Below, piece after piece: positions 12,160 through 23,788 of a DNA stretch of 64,000 nucleotides (the stretch's first letter is position 1; each line of letters begins with the position of its first letter). The notes below the pieces were generated by a model that saw only the letters and a list, made by a program, of their open reading frames with translations, was not told the origin of the DNA and ran no database searches. Origin of the DNA: Pholis gunnellus (lineage: Eukaryota > Chordata > Actinopteri > Perciformes > Pholidae); assembly GCA_910591455.2 (NCBI GenBank), contig OU342817.1, positions 9,105,915-9,169,914 on the forward strand. The letters run 5' to 3'. Both the position numbers and the translations under genes were made by a program.

Positions 12160-12531
12160 GAGGGCACAACTCCGCCTGTCTGCTCTACTCACATGCGGGG
12201 GCTCACGCGCGCCCTCTACCGGGCACACGGCGCGCGCACAGCCGCTGCTCTCCTGGAGCTGCCGGACCTCTCAATCCACGCGTAATTCCGGAATCAAGAC
12301 TCACTCACACATTCCTCCTCCAAGTGTGGAGCAAGCCGGCAAGGAGCAGCCGCGTCGGCGACAGTGTCCTCTCCACAGCCCGACAGCACGCCAGGGACAG
12401 AGGGACCGGGCCGAAGACACTTTAGATTTGACACTAAAAAGTAGAGGTAGGATTCAAGTTGCAATAAAGAAAGAAGAGTTGCCAGTTAACCCCGCGGCTG
12501 GGGGGGTTAACGGTACGACGGCGCTGTCGAC
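12160..12531 (+). promoter_or_regulatory. ptprm: CpG-rich 5' region of ptprm (promoter and 5' UTR)
   Basis: GC content and CpG density rise sharply here relative to flanks on both sides, with clusters such as ctcacgcgcgccc and cacacggcgcgcgcac. This is the usual look of a CpG-associated vertebrate promoter and 5' leader. No TATA box was seen. An in-frame TAA at 12508-12510 closes the frame upstream of the initiating ATG, and no other ATG occurs between 12286 and that ATG. One earlier ATG at 12193 opens a 30-codon frame ending at 12285. The transcription start site itself cannot be placed. Confidence 0.55.
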
Positions 12532-12604
12532 ATGGATAAAGTTATCAATTGCTTGTTTGCTGCAATTACCCTGCTGCTGTCGGCACGAGGGGAAGTTTTT
12601 AAAG
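12532..12604 (+). CDS. ptprm: ptprm exon 1: signal peptide
   Basis: This exon encodes 24 residues plus one base (phase 1), starting MDKVINCLFAAITLLLSARG. A short polar start, a hydrophobic core (about residues 7-17) and a small-residue region before Glu21 make a typical secretory signal peptide, probably cleaved after Gly20. The ATG has a good context (G at -3, G at +4) and is the first after an in-frame stop at 12508-12510. The exon ends at AAAG|gtaagg, a strong donor. Keeping the signal peptide on its own short exon ahead of a very large intron is the arrangement known for the mu-type receptor phosphatases. Confidence 0.9.
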
Positions 12605-14167
12605 GTAAGGAGGATTACCTGGACATGTTTACACGTACAGAACATATGCGCAGTCCTGTTTTACGCTTCAGCCGCGAGACAGAGTGGAGGGGAAAGGCAC
12701 TGAAAGTCAGTTTGCCCACTATTTTGCCTGATAGTTTACTCGCAATTTTACTAATAACTGTGCGGTGAAATTTGCTTTGTTTAATGTTTGTGGTGTTAAT
12801 TAGCTTTGTCTGACGTGCGTGGCGTAAATGTGAGCATGTTTGACATCGGGAAAGTAACGCAAGTTACTCAAAGGGTGGCATGTTTGAGACAAAATGAGCT
12901 TAAAACGTACATTTTGATCCAATTTCTGCCAGTTTTGCCGCTACAACGCTGCCTTTCACCGGCAGTAGTTGTTTCTCACCTTTTGTGCCGCTGTGCGCAA
13001 CGAGCAGGTGCGCTACGGGCACCGGAGCAGCTCCCCGTGCTCCTCTGCTTTCAATGCCACGATTTGCGTGAGCACAAGTTGATGGAGTTTAATGTTTGTG
13101 TCTAACTTTATCTTGATCAGTTGCTGTCTAATGTGTTTAACCTCAAGGGATCCACGCGCTGAAGTGTCGCCGCCTGTGCCGTCGGTTGTATACGGAGAGG
13201 CGATTAGCCAAGCGAGACTTAAACCGTCATTGTTTCACCGTAAACTCCCGAGTGAACTTAATCCACGATGTCACTGTGACCATGTTGACATTGCTGTCAC
13301 TTTGTCGTGGAGCTAACCACCTAAAATATGAATTATATTTGGTGGGCATGTTTTTTTTTTCTTCATCCCAGTGTTTTTCATCCGAAGTGCATAAACAATT
13401 CCACTTCTATACATCATATCAAATTCAGTGTGTCATACACCTCTACTGTAGTTTATACATGACACATATTTTTTTATTTCCCTTTTCTTCACTAAGTGCC
13501 CTGAAAGAATGGGCGGTTAATGTGATGCACTTTGTATTTTGTAGCTATTTGAATTAAATTAACTGGCTTAAAAGTAAACAGTTGAATAGAACTTGCACGC
13601 ACTCTGAGAATACATGCTTTTGGGTTGTCTCTGAAAAGTGTTTGCTTTGTCTCATTTATTTTCGAGTTTCTCTGCAAATTCGATGGATTTGTGGTTTCAT
13701 CGACTGTTGATGCAGGCCTCCCCCATAAACTGTAGTTACAAACACAACACTCCGACTCGAATTAATGCCATTCGTACAAGGGCAACTTCATTTGCTGCAC
13801 GTCTATCTATTCAAAGCTTTTATGGAGAAAGTTCATTGGTATTATACAGGGATATGACTTATTGGAATTACTGAAATAATAGAGTAGACTTTTAGTTTCA
13901 GTGTAATGGCTGTAGATTGCCGAGGGGGACTCAATATTCAGAGTCTAATTTAGCCCCTTAAGGGGTCATTCTTTTATCTCCACTAAGGCATTATCTATGT
14001 GGAAAATGGTGCATTAGCCTTTATTAATGCCAATCAATATAGAGACAATGAATGTCCATTCTGAGGGTAATCCATACTGCCAATACAATTAGTTGCATTT
14101 GGAAACTTGATAAAAATGTGGCCCCATGTCTGAATGGGTTTTATTTTCCATCCTGCTTAGACTCAGC

Positions 14168-14275
<108 letters not shown>

Positions 14276-15278
14276 GTGTGGCTTCATTTATAGCTGCTGG
14301 ATGCCCTGGGATTCAACAGATAACTGATGCATTTTTCGCAGAGCCTGCTGGGGGCAGCATGGCACACATATAATATGATACCAATATGATGAAGTGAAGC
14401 TGCTCCGAGCAGAGGTCCACGAGTCAGACGCATAGATCAGAATTCAGATGCACTTTGGAAAGTATTGGTGTGAAAATTTCCGTTTGCTCACAAGTCTGAT
14501 TAAACAAAACACATAAGCTGCTGGAAAAATTACATTTTTGTTTTGTTTTTTTGTCTCCACTTTCTTCAAGCATGCTCCCATTCCTATCTGTGATCTTTTC
14601 ACAGAGGGCATATAGAAGAGAGACCTACAGAAGATGCATTAAACAGTTTAATCATAAATTAGATGTTTTTATCAAGTAGCATGATTGCCGGGGGTCAATT
14701 TTAGTGACTGAGAACTCTCTTACCCTGCAGCCCAAAAGTATTCCCAGTCCATTCTTGTGTGAGGTTCATCAGTCTTTCTCGCCGGCAGCCTCAGGACCGG
14801 GAGATTTATTGGAGTGGGCTGCACTGTAGGGCTCCCAGTGGGGCCGAAACCATCGATAAATGTGCTCCTAATTGCATGAGTGTGTGTGTAAATATGTAAA
14901 CCAGGAGAAAATCAATTGGACGTGTGTTGCTCTCTCTGGCGAGGTGACGGATTAGCCACACGGTGGATGGAGGGGCTAAATGTGAGCCCGTGCATGCGGC
15001 TCGAGACATTTGTTATGGAGAGTATGTGATGACGGCTCATGTGATGATTAGATCACGGAGGTAACCAGAGCACCAGTCTACCTCAGTGCACGGTATATAT
15101 CGGCCGCCTCAATTCGATCACGGGGAAACAGTCCTTTGGAGGTCTTTTAATTTCCGCAGTAAAGAAAACCTCCATGATCAGCTAGGATCACTCTGCATCA
15201 GTTTCATTGCCGTCCTTCGTGAGCTTGTTTATGCACCTGCATGTCTGCTCCCAGTGGCGAGGTAGAGATGAACTGCTC

Positions 15279-15294
15279 TTTTTTTTTTTTTTTT
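15279..15294. repeat. Poly-T tract (16)
   Basis: A run of sixteen T followed by a pyrimidine-rich stretch. No adjoining SINE or retrocopy body was recognised on the complementary strand, so it is treated as simple sequence. Confidence 0.85.
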
Positions 15295-16230
15295 CTTCTT
15301 CTCCCCTCCTTGTTGCATTCACAATGCCCACTGGATGCTCTAGGTTCAGAGAGAAAGCAACACAAAAAAAGAAACCAGCAACACTATAAATCACTTGTGG
15401 TGTATTGCCGGTGCTTCTGTTTTCTACATTATGAGGACAGTTTTTTTTTTCTAGAAGGTCTGGCCTTTGATATCTATACTCTGTCTTTTGCCTGAGCACA
15501 TTAAATTCTAGGGAGCTGTGCGCTTTGTTATGTTTACCACCTTTTCCAGCAGCTATAAAACCTGCCTTGTTTTCTGATAGGGGTGAGCCGTGTGTTGAGA
15601 ATAATGCCCACGCTTGGAGTGTAGAGCTGCAGTTTGTCACTGCGGAGTGACTGCTGCTGATAGCGTCCTGGTTGACCGATCCTGATTGCCATCCAAGCGG
15701 TGACTAAGGAGTAAAACAATACATTGGCTGCTTGGGAAGATAAACGGCACTTCATTTGAAGTCTGGCAATAATTTAGATAGTTTTTCACTCATGAAATGT
15801 TTCTTCTTTCCTCCTTCCTCTTCTCCCAGCTGACTCAGATTTAATAGAGACTTTTCCGAAAGGTGTCCTGAAGGGTGGCAGTTTCCTTTGTGTGAGCCAG
15901 TGGAGAATGAAATTAAATATGCATGTGATTTCTTTTTTTAAATTTATTTATTTCTTTCTCAATGGCTTCAACCAATGTTGGAGGAGGAGAAAAAAAGGGG
16001 AAAAAAAGCTCCGTGGTGATTGATGATAGTACAAAGCAGAGAGTGAGGTGTCTACATTCTTCTGTAACTTTGCTTTTCAGACACTTTTATTATGATGATA
16101 ATGAATGCGGTGGGAACACATGGATTTACTGAAGCTGTTCAAACACTGCGGGTACATGTGTGAGTTCCTCGAAAAGGGTCTGCTGAGTTTGTCAGCAGGG
16201 CTGTCTTAAGACTGATCACAGCAGGTAGAA

Positions 16231-16259
16231 GGGGGGGGGGGGGGGGGGGGGGGGGGGGG
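16231..16259. repeat. Poly-G homopolymer, 29 bases
   Basis: An uninterrupted run of 29 G. Runs this long are rare in vertebrate DNA, can fold into G-quadruplexes, and are hard to sequence, so the recorded length is doubtful. Confidence 0.95.
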
Positions 16260-18547
16260 TGTTACTTTAAAAACAAACTTTAGGAACTTGCACACATTGG
16301 AGTGTAGACCATTCGTTTGAAGTGACTAGACTGACAGTATTATCCATACTTCACGAGTAGAGAGGTCTGGTGAAAAATATGATCACTGCAGTCTGATTTC
16401 TAACGGGTCTTGGTACAGGACTTCAGCGCCCTATTTCACATTGTATGGCCTGTCAATATCTGTGCATCTTAGTTTTACACTCAATAACAAACGCCCGATA
16501 AAAACACCCGACACTAAAGCAAAACAGCTGTCAGTGATGTAAGTAGCATTGGTCCATTTGTTTTGTTTTTTGGTGTTAAACATTTTATTTTATGCAACAT
16601 GATATCATCACATCAAGATATTTCCAGACCATCCACATTGCAATATGAAATGTAAAATAATCTGCTATCAGAAGCACTTGAAACTATCAGAAACTGGTGT
16701 CCTTCAAAAGGATCAAGAAGAATTTTCTTTGTTGTGAAAAATCCATCATATACGAGGAAGAGGTCTAATGATTTGCTATCCTCATTAGACTTATTATAGC
16801 AGAATAGGAAAACATGTTGCACTCTTAGCGAAGGGCACACAGCTTGACGCATTATTCAGCTTTGTCTCAATGGGAGAAGTCAGCATCTGTTCTCTCTGGA
16901 AGTTGCCACGAGGCATTCTTGGAAATGTAGGAAATCAGTAACTGAAGTAGGAGATAACGGAGGTTGAGGGAAAAGTCGAAAAAAAGTAAACCGCATTTCA
17001 TCACAAATTGATGATGCATAGCGGTGCAAGAGCAACCAAAGGTGGACTTTTCCATTCATTTAGGCAGCAGGTAACAGAACTAATGCAGAGATTAAATCAG
17101 GAATCTGTCCTCTACAAACTTGTATTATAGACACAGTTTGTAACCCTTTTTAAGTGGTACATAAGCCGGTTTGTTACACAACTCTATTCACGTGGGACAC
17201 ATTAATTCATAGTTTGTGTTTACAGTCGAGGATCAGTATGATTTCCTGATAAACAAGTGATAGAATTCTTTTAATTTACGTCACATTATGTCACATTACG
17301 TCACACTTCATAAATGGTCTTTAACTTCTGTGAAAAACAAACTAAAAGTGAATAAAAGTGGTATGACGGGTTGGCTTAAGAAGGTAACGGGTCTATTTGC
17401 ACAGTGGCACTTGTTTGTCTCTGTACTCAAGCACATGGGATTTCAAATGTCCTATGAGTTCGTCCTGACGCTCAGCTTTAATGTGGAGGTGTTAACATCT
17501 TCATCAGATGAGCACTGCACAGAGTGTAGGCCTTTTTAGACCCCTTTTTAGGGCACAGAAAGCAATTGGCCAGTAATGAGCTAATCCGATGCTCGGCTGC
17601 AGCACATTAAACAGCACGTAAACCTGCCTGCAAATGCCACTTTCTTCTGGTTAGATTGTTTAATTCAGAGACCTCTACCAACACGCCGTCTGTCTATGAC
17701 GTGCAGCGCATATTTGATATTCGGTGTTGAATCCTTTTCCGAGCAATGACCCCCCAAGCATCAGCTGACACTCTGGTCTCCAGCGAGTCAAACACGTGAT
17801 CATTTAGACACAGTCAGATGACGGACCCGGCCTGTAAACAACATTACACTGTTGACCATCAAAAGCTGTTTGGGAGCTTTCACTCTATGTTTTGAGATCA
17901 TTGTCCTGCTGCACTGTCTTGAGATTGGTGGGGTGGCGGGGGCTTTGTATAAAATGGCTACTGTTCAATAAAATGAGTGTGAAAGTAAAGCTCAATTTAA
18001 GGCTTGGAGATTACATTAAAGCTGACGGCACTTTGAAATACGACGATGACTTTCGCGGTTAAAGCCAAAGTACAGAGCCAACACAACAACAAACATGTGA
18101 CTGTCCAAAAACACCCAAGGTCTGCACTGTAAGTATGGGAATTAAGTTAAGTGCTGGCCTATTGCAGGCCCTTCAAACACAAAGGCTTACCAATATGGTT
18201 CATCATCTTCATATCCCTTGAGTGCCACTCCACATTCAATCATTAGCTGTTGATTTGCAAGTGATTTTATTTACATTCTTGAGAGGCGGTAATAGTTTGA
18301 AGTTGGTTCTCGAGGCGGCTGATGTGGCTCTGTTATCCGGGAGCTCTGCAATGGAATGATAATTGGCCTTGAGATGTGACTGTGTGAAGGATGCTGGACA
18401 AACAGAGATGCTCTAATTATACACAGCTCCTTCTTCAAATGAAGAGGATAAAAGCTAATGAATCACACACAGGCCAGCGCAGGGGCTGCCTAATGAAGAG
18501 AGGGTGAGAGACAGAGAGGGGAGTGTTTGTAAGAGAGAGGAAGTGTT

Positions 18548-18554
<7 letters not shown>

Positions 18555-18593
<39 letters not shown>

Positions 18594-18654
18594 TAAGGCA
18601 TGCTCGAACAATTCTGTGATCTCATCACCATGTCTAAAAAAAAAAAAAAAAAAA
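18555..18654. repeat. (GT)n tract followed by an A19 tract
   Basis: A perfect GT run (18555-18591) lies 44 bases from a run of 19 A (18636-18654). The poly-A might mark a retroposon tail, but no SINE or retrocopy body was recognised upstream, so both are treated as simple repeats. Confidence 0.85.
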
Positions 18655-21600
18655 GGAAAACAACCCTCGGTGGAAAAACAACAACTTACTATGCAGCAGA
18701 TCATGTTTACCGAAGTCTGCATTCGTTGTAGGTGGCTCAGAGAGTCAAGGCACCCAGGAAAATCTCACTAATTAATGCTCCAAGGGTCTCAATTGTTATT
18801 AATGGTGACGAGGAGGAGGAGGAGGGAACGAGGGAGGAGTAGGAGAAGCAGTTTGAATCAGTTTAAATCATTACAGCGTGTCTGCTCTATTGATAGTTAG
18901 CGTACCATGGTGGATGGCAGCTCACTTTTATTCAAAATTTAAAAAAAAGTGTTTTTTTATTTATTTGCAAAGCTCCTGCTATCCTTAGAATTAAATCGAT
19001 ATCAGAGACCACTGACTGGCAGTTGCTCCGATGGTTTTACACTTGGATTGAATTGACCCCGACCCCGGCACGTACCTCACTTATCTTCAAAAGCTGCTGT
19101 TCAATCAGCTCGTTTCTATTCAGCATTGTCGCCTATAGCCAAGGGGTTAGCGTGTGGACTGAAATGGATTCTGATAGAGCACACTTTGATATTTGGTTCA
19201 GGTGAGCGTATAGCCTTGACCTGGAGCGTGAAGCTTTAATTTCAAGTCCTGTCAAATAAAACTCCTGCCACCGCTTTGACACCGGAGTCGCGCAGCTAAA
19301 AGGTGCAAAGTTTCTTGCGTAATTTCATGAATAACTCAAGTTGCCTCCTTCACGGGACAAGTGCACTTTTCTAACTTGGAGGAGACTCTGTTTCGTGCCA
19401 AAAAGCTGTCCGCATAGGCGGCCGCTCCTCACACAACTGGCGGTTTAGTGTAGGTGGTTGCAGTGAGAGGAGGAGGTGGGGGCTGCTACTGCTGTTTCAC
19501 CTTGTCTCCTGTTATTTATTAGGCTTCTGTCAAGGCTCAGGCACCAGGCAGGTGTACATCCCCTTTCCTCCTCTCCCCATCCGGGCCTTACGAGTATAAC
19601 CAGGGGCAAAATTCTCCATTACTGTCAGTCTGAATCTGTAGCCGTCACATTAGCACACGTCATGCAGTCATTAATGCATTAGGCCTTGTTTGAGTGCCAG
19701 TTATTTGCATTGGTCTATTTGCCCTTGTGCTAAAAGCTGCCTTGGCTGAACCTATTGACCATTTAACTGTTCAATAATGAAGCGATCCCTGAGGATGAAT
19801 CAGGCCTCACTGGTCCCGTTGACTAATGGTTATGAGGACGAGAAGAAAACAACATTAACTATCATATACATTTTCACGGTCTTTTGAGAGGGAGGCAGAG
19901 TGTGGCAGCATTTTTATTTATCTACTGTATGTTTTCACTCAAGCCGTATCCCTCTCGCATACGATCTCACCACTAACAACCGAGTACGCCATTATCCACC
20001 CCTGTCCTCTACTTCTTCCTCCCAAAGCAGAATGTACCTGATTATGCTCCCATCGGTCACACTCTGGCGCCTATTTGGAGGCTGTTATCTGTTTGCGGTG
20101 GAGACTCCTCGGGGAAGCATACGGCCGATAAGAGACTGTTGTTCTGTAAACAGCCCTCTGACCTCCTCGGGCTGGGCTCGGCTCCATTTCAAATGGGTCT
20201 CTTTTGTATTGGCCCTAAGCTCAAACCGCCGCGTGACTGATTCCCCAGGGGGGGAGGCTTAATGGCATTACTGTACGCTCCACACTGTGCGGGGTGGTCA
20301 CTCCGGAGCTGTGCATGCCTTCAGAAACGGAATGAAAGAGGGAGAATAAGACGGTGGGAACGATGTTGCAGACAAGACGCGCTGTTGTTCTCTTGCTGAA
20401 CCAGGATGATAATGTGAATGACCCTTTTATGCCCGTTATCTGGAGATAGCTTGTGGGAACGGAATTAGTTGATGATAGAATGGTGTTTTCATTTAACCGT
20501 TCACCATTTAAGTTTTTAACCGTGTGGCAAACTTCTTATCGCAACATGAATTACATTCTCACTTGTTCTTGTCCCTGTCTGTTTACTCTCTGGAATCTGG
20601 CACGAGACAAGAGCATTAGTCTTCTGGGGACAACTTGGCTAACTGCTGGACCTTCAACTATCAAAGGCTTGTCAGTCGGCTCCACCGATGTCAGCTCCAT
20701 TTTTTAACACGCTCCTTGTTTAATTTGCCAGTGTGTCTGAGCAAACAATGCATTGGAAATCAGTAGCCATGGGCTGTAGTGCGGTGATCTGTTGTGCTAA
20801 ATCACTTTAGTGTTAAACACGGCTTCATCGAAACAAGTATTGAGACACACAGCTGCAGGGGCCCGTATTAAAGACAGAGCAAACGCAAAACAATAACTAG
20901 AAAAAATGAAGCTTGGCTCGAAGCTCGACTCCCACCCTGTAATCAGAGTTTGTCACGCTAAAGAAATTACAGGGCACAGGAGTCATTAGAAGTGCGGGTG
21001 CATCGCCGCGTTGCAAGCGGAAACAAAGTTGAAAACGCATGTTTTTGGAATAATGCACATCCGAGTAAACAAACCGGTGAAAATCCGACAAGTTGATTAT
21101 AATGATAGTTCGCTGCCGGCCGGGAGGATGAATTCAGTTGGATGTGATGTCTCAGAGACTTATTGGTATCAGGGCAAAGGAGTAATTAACGTGGAAAGCC
21201 TCTAGCATTAGTTGGTTTTTCAGCAACGTTATCATCAGCCCTGCCGCAGTGTCGCTTACTGCATCGCGACAAATAGCACTCCATTAAAACCAGTTACATA
21301 ATTGTTGTTTTTTATATATTTCTGAGACACTATTAATGTGAAATCTTACTTTGTTTGAGTTCTATTTTTAAAGCAGTTTGTCCAGTTGTCTTTCTGCACT
21401 CTGTAGCCTCAAGAACTACAACTGAAATGCTCTGAACACAATGTGAATATTTTTCTGTAATGTGTGTGAATATCATTACCCACTGCTGAAGCGATGGTTT
21501 GACTATAATGCAAACATATCTTTTCCCTGTCCTACTAAGTCTTTGAGCAAGTCCCAGGGCTAACGGAGAATTTCCCTATTGCCGTTCCAGATCTCTAAAT

Positions 21601-21798
21601 GGGGCATTATTCATAATAGGATTCCAGCTGAAGGTAGGCAGTAGAGACATTCATGGAATGAGGCAGGGACAAGAAAAAAATTGTATTCACACCAGAATCA
21701 TGTATTTTTTTCCAGGTTTCCTGTTTTGTCACCACATAGGTTTGTTTAACCAAATGTCTATTTTGTCTATTTTGCTTGTAGTTGTGTTGCCTGCTGTT

Positions 21799-22100
21799 GG
21801 TTAGCATGATGCTAGCTAACGGAAATCCAAAGAAAAAAAATGTAAGATCTATGGAGCTTTCAACTACTAAACCGACCTATTTCTTTGTGTAACGTTACTT
21901 CCATTTATATTGCTTGTCATGGCATTTATCACTGCGCTTCTATATCAATTTACCATTTTTTTTCCTACAAGTTGACCCTTTGCTAAGCGCCGCCACCTGC
22001 TGCTACTCCATCAAGCTGTCAGAGCTACCATGGAGCCCACACGGTCACTAACCGCACTCCCTGGATAAATATGATCTAATGTTTGGTAAGAGAAGAAGGG
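21799..22100. repeat. Possible degraded dispersed repeat
   Basis: The block carries gctagctaacgg, ccctttgctaagc and ccatggagcccacacggtca, and ends near ggataaatatgatc, strings that feel familiar from dispersed percomorph repeats. No terminal repeats or reading frame are visible, and recognition is from memory only. Confidence 0.33.
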
Positions 22101-23369
22101 TAACGTAACATTTTAGAAACTTATACCTCCTTCCAACTTCTCCGGGTAATGAGTATCCATATTACGCAACGTTGATCCGTGACTAACTCGAAATCTACAA
22201 AACCAGCCTGAAAATAAAGAAAATCTGAACTGATGGCATGAGAATCTATGAAGCAGAGCCGAGAGTTGTCGGAGCCTTGATCAGAGCTGGATGATCAAAT
22301 GTATTCATTGAACTCATTGGCTTGGTTTTTCTAGAGCCAACGAGTGTAAGGTCTTTGACGTTTTGTGTCAGATTTTCCCGTTCTCTGCACAGTAAAACTA
22401 GTTGACCTTTTAACAGCAATTTACACAATCAAAGATTATTTCATCACTCAGGTGTATATTACAAGTCATTTAGCAAATTGCTTGCGTTTCTTTTGACAGC
22501 ACTTTTGTATAACATACTGAGTATGTAGCCTACTACCCTCTATTCTGCAACACGTTTGTAGCCAAAAAGAATCATTTCAGTGCCAGATTTTATATTCATC
22601 CTACTCATGTCCATGACTCCTGACTTAAATGAAATATTAATTAAATCATTTCATGTCTTCAGTCGAGAATATCACAGCACTCAAGGTATATTTCTTTTTA
22701 AAAAACCATTTCTTCACTCAACTCCAGACTGACATCGGTGACATTGATGCATATAGCTTCTTTTGAGCAAACCGTAGGGAAAACCTGATTGAACATATGA
22801 ACGTGAGCAGAATTAAGTGTTCATATCTGTGAATTTCTGATACACCCATGCCCCCCCCTTGGACAGGCCAGTGTTGCTCCATGGCCTTATTTGGTCCCTG
22901 GGAAGTCGCGGCAGCATCAAACAGTGTTGATCAGGATTGCCGTGGCCTGGTAAGGCAGAGGCACACAGGCTGGGTTCAGAGGATGAATAATTCACTCACA
23001 TGAGCCCAGACCTCTCGCCGTGATACTAATATTCAACAGCACCTGTGCGTCTGAAAATCTCTCCCCTTCAACCCACCAGGTTACTTTCCCTGGGGTAAAC
23101 CTCACCCCGGCATCACCCCAGCTGTGCTTTTTCTCCAAACTATCAGAATAGCAGTGCCGTGGCTAGAATGCTGTGCTGGGATGACAGAAATGCACAGAGG
23201 AAACGGCCCAGTGTAGGCTAGAGTAGGCTATAGTTTGACTGGACTCGCAAATACTATAGAAAAAATGTAGAGTGATCTATGAACATTTTGCGAATTATGA
23301 CATTTTGGCAAAAGTCTTGTTTATGTAGGTCATTTTGGTATCGGTACCAAAGCTCTGGTATCACTTGGC
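22101..23369. other. ptprm intron 1, part without recognised features
   Basis: Unique-looking intronic sequence. The short ORFs show no family resemblance, and no repeat or RNA gene was recognised. Confidence 0.5.
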
Positions 23370-23788
23370 CGTAGTGTTGAAAATGTTCAAACGGTGCCTG
23401 ATTTCCACTGAATGGTTTGGCTTGAATTGACTCAGCTCGTTTTGCGGTGGGTCCCTTTCTCTATCTAGTTTTCCACCGCAGTGTAGGCGGGATTCTCATC
23501 TGATCGCCATAGTGAAGCCTCGCGACACTGCCTTGACAACATCTTCAATGCGACACTTCATTAGCAACCAAGTGTCTTCACTTCGTCAATTGTAAGGCAA
23601 AGTTTTGCAGGCATTGAGTGAATAAAAAAATGCAGTCGCCATTGACGGTAGCTCGGCAAGTTAGAAATGGCGGGTTTGTGCAGAACGTTGCACTAGTGAC
23701 GGTTCTTTCTAACCAATCAGTGGTCTGCAGTGTTCAAATTCCACCTTCTATCGCCTCAGCTTGCTTGGAGCCTCGACCGGGGTGCTAT
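23370..23788. repeat. Degraded non-autonomous DNA-transposon-like repeat
   Basis: The left side contains aacggtgcctgatttccact and later gactcagctcg. The right side has ctaaccaatcagtggtctgc and cagcttgcttggagcctcga. These motifs in this order occur in a dispersed fish element with partly complementary halves (a ggctcagctcg-type arm and a gcttgg-type counter-arm). The copy is heavily mutated, has no reading frame, and its ends cannot be fixed. The superfamily is not stated because terminal repeats and target-site duplication are not visible. Confidence 0.55.

Noticed and set aside
12012..12425. 137-codon frame across the ptprm 5' region
   Set aside because: It covers AT-rich upstream DNA and then the CpG-rich leader, changing composition midway. 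It is not in frame with the signal peptide and resembles no protein.
15188..15640. 150-codon minus-strand frame in intron 1
   Set aside because: It includes a Lys run from the poly-T tract and has no domain or conserved motif.
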